NCBI RefSeq assembly: GCF_010672455.1 | Contig: NZ_JAAHGO010000030.1 | Span: 1-64,000, forward strand | Length of the DNA stretch: 64,000 nucleotides | Direction: 5' to 3' | Source: Okeania sp. SIO2C9 | Lineage (GTDB): Bacteria > Cyanobacteriota > Cyanobacteriia > Cyanobacteriales > Microcoleaceae | The notes under the pieces: model-generated | What the model saw: the letters and a program-made list of their open reading frames with translations, nothing else | Told to the model about the DNA's origin: nothing | Database searches by the model: none | Shown here: one piece after another, positions 38,016 to 46,200 of the stretch | Position numbering within the stretch: position 1 is the first letter of the stretch | Layout of the letters: every line of letters begins with the position of its first letter | Position numbers and translations under genes: made by a program

Positions 38016-39212
38016 TCAACCACAATCTGAAGGACTGCAACAGTCAGTATTATCATTAATACTTGTAATTCGATAATCTAAACCTTTAGTTTCCTTAGGA
38101 TGCCTATCTTTAGAGCGTCGGCAATTAAATTGTTTTGCTAAATTTAATGGAATATCTGTATAAGGCTCAACAGGCAAAAAATCCTGATGATAAGGACTAT
38201 TTTTGTCTGTATAAATTTTGAAAGTTTTATCACAAACAGCCATTCTTTGACCTCTGTACAAAGTATGACCATCATCATCAACTACCTTTTTCCAAGGACC
38301 TTTGTAGATTACAGCCTGATTCCTTTCTAAACATTCTCCTTCTTTTCCTTTAAAAGCACGAACTGTCACAGAATTAAATTCAATTCCATCTATTACTTGC
38401 CATGGTTTTTCTTGACGTTTGAGAATTTCAACTCCGTAAAAACCAGCTTTTTCAAACATTTTTAGAAAAACATCTTCTCGAAATGCTCCAGCAATACAAC
38501 CACTCCATAATTCCGGGTCATTAATAATATCTGGAGTTGGGTCTTCATCGCAGACAATATCAGAAATAACTGCTCTACCACCTCGCTTTAAGACTCTATA
38601 AATTTCACTAAATAGTTTTTCTTTATCTTGGGGACGAACTAAATTCAACACACAATTAGAAATTACTACATCAACACTATTATCTGGAATTAAAGGTTGT
38701 TCTTTGCGGAGTGCATTACATTCTGATTCAAAAGCTGCTAGAGCATCAATAGAAGTAATTGGATTTGCGGTAAGCCACTGTTCAACTATATCTAAGTCAA
38801 GGGCTAAATCTTGAATTTTTCCTTTGACAAATTTGGTATTTTTGAATCCAATTTTAGTAGCTATTTCATCTTGATATTTTCGAGCTAATCCTAACATATC
38901 ATCATTAAAATCTACTCCTATTACTTGCCCTTCGGCACCAACCTTTTGAGCAATAATATAGCAATTTTTTCCAGCACCCGAACCTAAATCTACAACTGTT
39001 TCTCCAGATTTAATATAAAGAGTAGGGTCGCCACAACCATAATCTTTTTGAATAATTTCTTGAGGTAAAATATCTAGATAATTTTCCTCATATTCAGTCG
39101 GACAACATAGAGCTGGTTGTACTTGTTGAGCCCCTGCTTGATAACGTTCTAAAACTGCATTTTCAATATTATAGTTAGCAGTCAATTGTTCATTTGTAGT
39201 TGTATCGGTCAT
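38016..39212 (-). CDS. arsM: Arsenite S-adenosylmethyltransferase ArsM
   Basis: 398 residues. SAM-binding motif VVDLGSGAGKNCYI (about 73-86) and VIGVDFNDDML. Cysteines at ALCCPTEYE (36, 37), DYGCGDP (60), ISNCVLNL (187) and LWSGCIAGAF (239) match the conserved arsenic-binding set. The C-terminus ends with a cysteine-rich tail, DNTDCCSPSDCG. ArsM methylates As(III) stepwise in the cytoplasm, giving volatile or less toxic forms and the substrate for ArsS. It is the upstream member of the dispersed arsenic group. Confidence 0.92.
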   Translation of the reverse strand: MTDTTTNEQLTANYNIENAVLERYQAGAQQVQPALCCPTEYEENYLDILPQEIIQKDYGCGDPTLYIKSGETVVDLGSGAGKNCYIIAQKVGAEGQVIGVDFNDDMLGLARKYQDEIATKIGFKNTKFVKGKIQDLALDLDIVEQWLTANPITSIDALAAFESECNALRKEQPLIPDNSVDVVISNCVLNLVRPQDKEKLFSEIYRVLKRGGRAVISDIVCDEDPTPDIINDPELWSGCIAGAFREDVFLKMFEKAGFYGVEILKRQEKPWQVIDGIEFNSVTVRAFKGKEGECLERNQAVIYKGPWKKVVDDDGHTLYRGQRMAVCDKTFKIYTDKNSPYHQDFLPVEPYTDIPLNLAKQFNCRRSKDRHPKETKGLDYRITSINDNTDCCSPSDCG

Positions 39213-39865
39213 TTCAGTTATCAGTTATCAGTTATCAGTACCTCTAGTTAAAGTCAGAGGCTTGAAATATTGAACTTTATTTTCTCTTGGTCGATTAGAT
39301 ATGGCGAGGAAACCTCGCCATCTCTCGACCGCTTTTTCATCCCCTTGAAAGGGGAGGCTTCAGACCTTATTTTTTGGTCATAGATAAATCTTGTTCAAAT
39401 TTTTCCCAATTCATTATATCTACCAAATAATTAAGCTGAAGATGACACACATTAAGGAAATTTTCACAAAGTATGATTTATATCTTGTGAAAATTTATCT
39501 AGTTATATATTTTTATTTAAAACACTTTTAAATGAGTATTTGCTGAGAAGAAGTAAAGAATAAGAGAATAAATAAGTAGACGTCTTTACATCAAAAATTG
39601 TTGAAGTAATAAATTTTCCATACTACTGGAACTTCTGTAGTAGTAATCATGGGTTCAGGTCATTTCAGTTATCAGTTAGCCTCCTCCGGAGGAACTGCGT
39701 TAACAGTTATCAGTACCTCTAGTTAAAGTCAGAGCCTTGAAATATTGAACTTTATTTTCTCTTGGTCGATTAGATATGGCGAGGAAACCTCGCCATCTCT
39801 CGACCGCTTTTTCATCCCCTTGAAAGAGGAGGCTTAAAACCTTATTATTTTTTGGTCAAATTAAT
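39213..39865. repeat. Pair of ~150-180-bp direct repeats upstream of arsM
   Basis: The segment CATTTCAGTTATCAG...GTACCTCTAGTTAAAGTCAG, then CTTGAAATATTGAACTTTA, CTTGGTCGATTAGATATGGC, CGAGGAAACCTCGCCATCTC and CCTTGAAAGGGGAGGCTT occurs at 39209-39383 and again at 39660-39858. Both are minus-strand members of the TTAC-family repeat, almost the same in sequence. The second carries an extra GCCTCCTCCGGAGGAACTGC. 39384-39659 between them shows nothing. Confidence 0.8.
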
Positions 39866-41254
39866 TTACGATCGCTTTAATATATATTTTCTGAAAAACA
39901 AAACAAATATACTGGCAGCTACAATTATGATTAATTTGACTATCAATGTATTTGTATTTTCACAGAAATTCTTAGAGAGAATTAATTCACATTGTTGTTT
40001 GACACTGACATCTTTCTCGATATAATTAAAAACAGCTGCTCCTGTACCTACCACAGTAATTAATTCTTGAAAGTTCCGATCGTTCTTAGCTTTTTCTATT
40101 TCTACTTGGCTGCGGATAGGGTTAATATTACCTTCTAATAATTTCAATCCCTGGTCAAAATTTTGTAAATCTCTTGTAATTTGCAAAAGATATTTTTCGT
40201 TGACTAATTGACTAAATTCTTCAAAAAAGTCGATTGTGGTTTTATTTATAGTGACTTTTTCTATGGCTTTTTTATAGAGAGTTTGTAATCTTTTATCGTA
40301 ATTACTTAAATTTATTTCTATTGTGCCTTGTTGAAATTTTAAATTGTTTAGATTCTGCGTATATTTATAGATGGCAACTTGGAATTGACTCAGAACATCA
40401 CTAATTTCTTCCAACTTATTAACTTGCTTCTTTCCTGCAGTAATATTTGCTTCTATAGATTCAATTTTTGTCTGAATTTGACTAAATGTATTTTTAATTA
40501 GATTACTTAAAGTCCGAGTTTGGCCGTAAGCCCAAATAATTTTATGGTGATAATAAAATAACCCTATCCAGTCTCGATAAAATTTACTTAATTTGTAGAA
40601 TGTTTCTTGGTCTGGATAGATAGCAATAATAATATGTTGATTTTGAACAATAGCAGTAATTTTTTTGTCTGTTAATTTTACAGTTTGTTGTTTTAACCTA
40701 TTGTCAGAATATTCAAAAATTTTTGCTCCAATAAATTCACCTTTGCCCTTAAATTCTATTTCTTGTCCGTTGGGAAAAATTGCTTTGCAACATTTTTTGG
40801 CTATTTCTTCTATTTCTTCTGGGGTTGTTTCTGAGGAATTGGGTAGGTAGGTGGATAGCATCCAAGTCTGACCTAATGTGGCTGTATTTTCTCCTAATTT
40901 TTGTTCAACTTTTGTTCTTAATTCGCCAAAATATTCTGGTGTTTTTTTTTCGGGTGCAGCAACTTCTAATAATAGTCCATAACTATCTCCTAATCTTACT
41001 GGATAGTAATAACCATCTTCTCCAGAACTATTAGGATCTAAAGGAGCATAATTAGATTTGAGCAGGGGAACATATTCTACTTCTATATCTTGGTCGTTGT
41101 CTTGTCCGTCTTGTTTTAATTTTTCCTGAACAGTTGGGTGGAATTTCTGATAAAAATATTGGCGTTTTTGTTCTATGTCTTTTTCATCATCACCGAGACC
41201 GTTTCTCAGGTCGTAGAGAAATAAGTCAATGGTGGGATTAATAATATCGGTCAT
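39866..41254 (-). CDS. Coiled-coil membrane protein, function unknown
   Basis: 462 residues. Residues 1-250 form an alpha/beta domain (YVPLLKSNYAPLDPNSSG, YGLLLEVAAPE, ITAIVQNQHIIIAIYPD). Residues 255-390 are long amphipathic helices, probably coiled coil (TFSQIQTKIESIEANI). The C-terminus has NFQELITVVGTGAAVFNY and a last membrane helix, LIVKLIIIVAASIFVLFF. The broad plan, helical stalk plus C-terminal helices, is CorA-like, but no GMN motif is seen. I recall similar cyanobacterial proteins of unknown role. It is followed by nothing on its strand for 650 bases, and an acidic small-protein gene lies upstream. Confidence 0.7.
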   Translation of the reverse strand: MTDIINPTIDLFLYDLRNGLGDDEKDIEQKRQYFYQKFHPTVQEKLKQDGQDNDQDIEVEYVPLLKSNYAPLDPNSSGEDGYYYPVRLGDSYGLLLEVAAPEKKTPEYFGELRTKVEQKLGENTATLGQTWMLSTYLPNSSETTPEEIEEIAKKCCKAIFPNGQEIEFKGKGEFIGAKIFEYSDNRLKQQTVKLTDKKITAIVQNQHIIIAIYPDQETFYKLSKFYRDWIGLFYYHHKIIWAYGQTRTLSNLIKNTFSQIQTKIESIEANITAGKKQVNKLEEISDVLSQFQVAIYKYTQNLNNLKFQQGTIEINLSNYDKRLQTLYKKAIEKVTINKTTIDFFEEFSQLVNEKYLLQITRDLQNFDQGLKLLEGNINPIRSQVEIEKAKNDRNFQELITVVGTGAAVFNYIEKDVSVKQQCELILSKNFCENTNTLIVKLIIIVAASIFVLFFRKYILKRS

Positions 41255-41613
41255 ATTTTTAGTTATTAATATAGTTGTAGGTTAGGTTACTTATAATTTC
41301 ATTGCGAGGGGGGTTGAGAAAGTAATTATTTTGGTTTACTTAGTTATTACCAAAAAACAAGGTCTAAAGCCTCCCCTTTTAAGGGGATGAAAAAAGTAAG
41401 TTTCCGTATTTCAAGCCTCTGGGTTTCCTAGGTCATGCTGCGCAAACAGCCAGAGGTACTGATAACAGAAATGACCTCTCTTGGTAATCTTTTCTAAAAA
41501 AATTAATTTGGAGATTACGTCTATTGAAAATATACTTTCCTCGAAAGGTTAATTTGTTTCATTTTCGCCTCGTAATGACATTAGATAAACCTGCCCCATC
41601 CCAACTACAAAAA
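41255..41613. other. Intergenic with a TTAC-family repeat
   Basis: A plus-strand TTAC-family member starts at 41351 right after TTAC (CAAAAAACAAGGTCTAAAGC, CTCCCCTTTTAAGGGGATG) and runs to about 41462. It includes the word CCTAGGTCATGCTGCGCAAAC. Nothing else seen. Confidence 0.6.
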
Positions 41614-42090
41614 TTATTTATTGTCTGAATACTTCTGACTAATTAAATTCAATAATTTATCAAACTTACTAATTTTTTTTACTGTTTCTGATGGCTCTGG
41701 TGATGAGATAATTTGGATGGCTGCATTGGTAATTTCATTGCTTTGAAAATCTGACATATCAATATCAGGAATAGGACGCTCTAGGGGTTGATTTTCCTCG
41801 GTAGGAATAAGTGCTGTTATTTCTTCGGTATTAGGGATTAAATTTTGAGGAATCTCATCAATTTTTTCTAGCTTGGAGTTAATATTTTGAAAGACTGTAT
41901 TGAGGGATGGGTTATTGTTAATTATTTCCATTAGGGTTGGTTCAATATCTGTTTCCCAAGCTGTAGGGTCAAGGGATAATTGTTGACCAGCAATATAAAG
42001 ATTCTCGTTTTCCTCTGCATTTAGGGGACTATCTAACTCTTTGATTGCTAATAACATAGATAATAAGAATTTGTTCGCTGAATCGTTCAT
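41614..42090 (-). CDS. Acidic helical protein, function unknown
   Basis: 158 residues. Residues 1-75 are a compact helical domain (NKFLLSMLLAIKELDSPLN, ENENLYIAGQQLSLDPTAW, PTLMEIINNNPSLN). Residues 76-125 are acidic and Pro-rich (TEENQPLERPIPDID). A C-terminal helix (KISKFDKLLNLISQKYS) closes it. No membrane segment or cysteine. It is co-oriented with, and upstream of, the coiled-coil membrane protein, so the two may form an operon across a repeat-filled gap. Small helical adaptors of this sort occur near STAND/caspase genes, but I cannot assign it to a known adaptor family. Confidence 0.65.
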   Translation of the reverse strand: MNDSANKFLLSMLLAIKELDSPLNAEENENLYIAGQQLSLDPTAWETDIEPTLMEIINNNPSLNTVFQNINSKLEKIDEIPQNLIPNTEEITALIPTEENQPLERPIPDIDMSDFQSNEITNAAIQIISSPEPSETVKKISKFDKLLNLISQKYSDNK

Positions 42091-42147
42091 TTTGTGCTTC
42101 CTTGATTTGTCGTTTATTTTTTCTGTAGTTTTAGATGAATTTAGTTA

Positions 42148-42645
42148 TTAGTCTTGATTAGATTCTTGTGCCAACTTTAATACATATAGATACAATCTCT
42201 GATTAATACGAAAACCTGCTTCAGTAATTAAATCATCCATTAATGGCTGAATATTAGTAATTAGTCTTCTTTGTTTAGCAATTAACAAGATACCTAAAAC
42301 ACCAATCACATTCAACCCTAAACTAATAGCTTTTTTTCGACCTGGGTTTTCATCTATGATTACTCGTTCAGCATCTAAAGAAACTGCTAAAGCTATTGTT
42401 TCTGATTCTCCTCGATGTAATTCATTCTCTAACCTTTCCAATAATAACCGATTCTTTAACTCACGTTTTTCTATCCAAGGTAAAGTTTGAACTTCAATCG
42501 TACCTGGTACATTATAACCTAATCCTGTCATTTCTTCATAAACAGCTACCGGAATAATAATTGTGCCATAAATATCATGGAGTAGGTTAAGATAGCCAAT
42601 GGCTGACAAACTGGTAATGGGTGATGTATTACTAACAATGATCAC
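42148..42645 (-). CDS. PIN-like toxin, DUF3368 family
   Basis: 165 residues starting with GTG at 42645. The PIN fold is recognisable from IIVSNTSPITSLSAIG, RGESETIALAVSLDAERVIIDENPGRKKA and LGVLGILLIAK-like (VIGVLGILLIAKQ). The first acidic position reads VSN, as is common in this subfamily, and the Glu and second Asp are in place. PIN toxins cleave RNA. The upstream antitoxin gene overlaps by four bases (GTGA), indicating translational coupling. Most probably a type II toxin-antitoxin pair. Confidence 0.85.
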   Translation of the reverse strand: MIIVSNTSPITSLSAIGYLNLLHDIYGTIIIPVAVYEEMTGLGYNVPGTIEVQTLPWIEKRELKNRLLLERLENELHRGESETIALAVSLDAERVIIDENPGRKKAISLGLNVIGVLGILLIAKQRRLITNIQPLMDDLITEAGFRINQRLYLYVLKLAQESNQD

Positions 42646-42887
42646 AATTCACCCAAGGTTTTTAATGTTTGTAATTCTTGTTGAAAATCTGAACTATCAT
42701 AATTGACACAAATATTTCTTTGGGCTAGTTCTTGACGAAATTCAATTAATGATAAATTAGCAAAATTAGCCGCTTTTGCACTGCTAATTTGATAGTCTCT
42801 AAACATGATAATTGCTATTTCTAGTTGCAATATTTTTTCGCTTTTTCCCGTTGCTTGGATAATCTCATTGGGGATTACAATACTCAT
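42642..42887 (-). CDS. UPF0175-family antitoxin
   Basis: 81 residues: EIIQATGKSEKILQLEIAI, MFRDYQISSAKAANFANLS, EFRQELAQRNICVNYD, all typical of UPF0175 proteins, which accompany DUF3368 toxins in cyanobacteria and archaea. The helix-turn-helix-like part (SSAKAANFANLSLIEFRQEL) probably binds its own promoter. It ends in TGA inside the toxin's GTG start. Confidence 0.88.
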   Translation of the reverse strand: MSIVIPNEIIQATGKSEKILQLEIAIIMFRDYQISSAKAANFANLSLIEFRQELAQRNICVNYDSSDFQQELQTLKTLGEL

Positions 42888-43212
42888 GGAAGATTAAAAT
42901 CTTTAAGATAGGGCTATAATAATTATAGCATAAAAAAATTCTCCTTTGTCTAAGTCCCGTTAAGCATCTACACAAGATAATTTATACAAACAATGGCTAT
43001 AAAGCAAGGTTTTTACCTTCTAAAATGTGTGATTTATTTTGTTTCCCTGCTTAATAATAACTGATAACTGATAACTGAAATGACCTGCTATTACTTTTGT
43101 TTCAGCAGATAATGAACTAAATGTAGCTGTTTTAAGGGAAGGATTATTGATAGAAAATCCTCAGAATTATCCAGATTAATTTGTTGAAAACTTTACCAAA
43201 TAATCAATCATT
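42888..43212. promoter_or_regulatory. Divergent intergenic region between toxin-antitoxin and caspase genes
   Basis: 325 bases that must hold the promoters for the antitoxin gene (left) and the caspase-STAND-WD40 gene (right). I see TAACTGATAACTGATAACTGA-type repeats near 43060 but no clear operator or terminator. Confidence 0.4.
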
Positions 43213-46200
43213 ATGAATAGAGAAGCATTAGTAGTAGGAATTAATTCTTATCCATTTCTCAAAAAAAAGAAACTGGGAGACTTAAACCTCAAAGCACCCG
43301 TAAAAGACGCAGAAGCCATAGCCGAAATGTTAGAAAAATACGGCAAATTTCATGTACAACGTTTACCTAAAACTTACAACCAAGAAGGTAAACCTAGATT
43401 TCTTCCCAAGGGTCTTGTCAAAATTAATGACCTGGAAAAAAAGATTATTAACTTATTTAATCCTCCATCCAAAAATGAAATTCCAGATGTAGCTTTACTC
43501 TTCTTTGCCGGACATGGTTATTTGAAAGAAACAGGAGGAATTCAAGAAGGATTTTTAGTCACCAGTGATGCTCAACTTAAAAATGAGAAATATGGTATTT
43601 CTTTAAATTGGTTAAAAGAATTATTAAAAAATAGTCCAGTCCCAACACAAATAGTTTGGTTAGACTGTTGTTTTAGTGGAGAATTTTTAAACTTTCAAGA
43701 AGCAGACCCTGGTACAGGAAAAAAAGTAAGTCGCTGTTTTATTACTGCTGCTCGTTCCTTTGAAACAAGTGTAGAACAAATAGATGGAGAACAAGGTGTT
43801 TTTACAGCAAGATTACTCAAAGGTTTAAATCCAGAAAATTCTGTAGATGGTTGGGTAACTAACTATATATTGGCAGATTCTATCAAAAAGAATATGGTTG
43901 ATACTGCTCAAGCTCCTGTATTTCATAATTCAGGAGATGCAATAATTCTAACTACTAATACTGAGACTGAACCCTTAGATGAAAGTTGGAAAAATACTCC
44001 TCCTTATCGTGCTTTATCTTATTTTACAGAACAGGAAAAAGATGCAGTATTTTTTCATGGCAGAACTAGATTAACAGATGAATTAATAGACCGAGTCAGA
44101 ACAAATAATTTTATCGCTGTATTAGGAGCATCCGGTAGTGGAAAATCATCCTTATTAAGAGCAGGTTTATTATATCAATTGAAGCGGGGGCAGAAAATAT
44201 CGGGCAGCGATAGATGGCAATATATTAAACCATTTACTCCCACTGCAACACCTCTAGAAAATCTGGAAAATGCAATTATAGCAAACATTTACGATCCCCC
44301 TAAATCCCCCTTAGAAAGGGGGACTTTGAAGGCTTCCCCCTTAGAAAAGGCGACAGCAGAGGACTTTGAAGACTCAACCCGGAAACAGGAGAGGGTCGGG
44401 GAAATTGAAGACTCCCCCCTAACAAAGGGAGAAATTCAAAGCTCTCCCCTGAAAAATGGAGAAATTCAAAGCTCCCCCCTTAAAAAGGGGGGCTGGGGGG
44501 GATCTAAAACTGTACCTCAGCGATATAACCAGGAAAGGGTCGGGGACTTTGAAGACTCAACCCTGAAACAGGAGAGGGTCGGGGAAATTGAAGAGTCCCC
44601 CCTGACAAAGGGAGAAATTGAAAACTCCCCCCTTAAAAAGGGGGGCTGGGGGGGATCTAAAACTGTACCTCATAAATTAAAGAATCCCGATCATATAGAA
44701 GCAGAAAAACCAGAGAACTTAACAGAAAAATTAATCGAATTTATTCAGTCAGTAGAAGCAGAAAGAGTCATCATAGTAATCGACCAATTTGAAGAATCTT
44801 TTACTCTGTGTGAAACTCACGAAAAACGACAAGAATTCTTTAATTGCTTCTTATCAGTTTTAGCAAATGAAACAATTCAAAAGAAACTTTGTTTAATCTT
44901 AGGAATGCGGGCAGACTTTCTCGACCAATGTTCAAAATATCCAGGATTAGCAACTCAAATTAAAGAACATCAACTATTAGTAACGCCTCTGGAAAAAGAT
45001 GAAATAGAAGAGGCAATAAAAAAACCAGCCGAATTAGTAGGGATGGGAGTAGAACCAGGATTAGTTGCTCAAATGACACAAGATTTTTTGCGTAATCCAG
45101 GTAGTTTACCTCTCTTGCAATATACTCTGGATGTACTGTGGAAATCTGCGAATCAAGGAGAAGAGAAAAGTAAATATTTAACTCTGACAACTTATAGAAA
45201 GTTGGGTGGAATAAAAGGAACTTTGACTAAACGAGCTAATCAAGTATTTGAGAGTTTGAGTAAAGAGGAAAAATCGGTTGCTAAGAGGATATTTTTAGAA
45301 TTAGTACAGCCTGGAGAACAACAAATAAATTCAGGAAAAATAACAGATACTCGGAGGCGAGTAATATTAGAATATTTGCCCAATGAACAACATAGTTTAG
45401 AGCTGTTGTTAGAAGTAAGTGATAAATTGGCAGACCAAAATAATCGACTAATTACCAAAGATAAGTCAGAAAAAGGAACATTATTAGATGTTATTCACGA
45501 AGAATTAATTAGAAGTTGGGAAAAGCTGAGAAATTGGGTAGAAGAATATCAAGAAGCTTTGCCGTTGGAGAGGAAAATAGAAGCAGATGCTGCTGAGTGG
45601 AAAAAACACGATAAACAAGATGATTGGTTATGGCGAGAAGGACAGTTAATAAAAGCAGAAGAATATGTGACAAAATATGGGAATATGGGTTTGTTAAATG
45701 GATTTGCTTATGAATTTGTGAGAGCAAGTCAGGAGTTGAGAAAGCGTTGGGAAGTTGAAGAGAAAGAACGGAAAAAAAGGGAATTTGAACAAGAGCAAAA
45801 AGCTAGGAGGTTAGCTCAAAGACGGAATCAAATTTTGGGTGTTTCTTTGCTGTTTATGAGTGGGTTATTTGCCTATAGTTGGATACAACAAAGGATAGCT
45901 AAACATAATAGTGAAGTATCATTGACGAGTAAGATGGCAGGAAAAGCAGAGATTATCAGAAATAATAACCTTTATGATACAAGTGTTTTGTTAGGACTTC
46001 AGTCCATGGAAAAAGTTCAAAAATTTAAGCAATGGCGAGAGTCCGGATGGAGGAAAGTTTTCAAGACATTTTTAGACGGTCAATTTTTAGATATTCCTCA
46101 GAATGAGGCAGATGGAGCTATCCGCAATGGACTAACGAAACTACCAGATCATCTGCATACTCTCAACCACAAGTCCAGGGTAAATGCAGTAGCATTTAGC

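Noticed and set aside
39866-41254. Assignment of the coiled-coil membrane protein as a CorA magnesium channel
   Set aside because: No GMN motif and only one convincing C-terminal membrane helix, with a second hydrophobic stretch that is weak.
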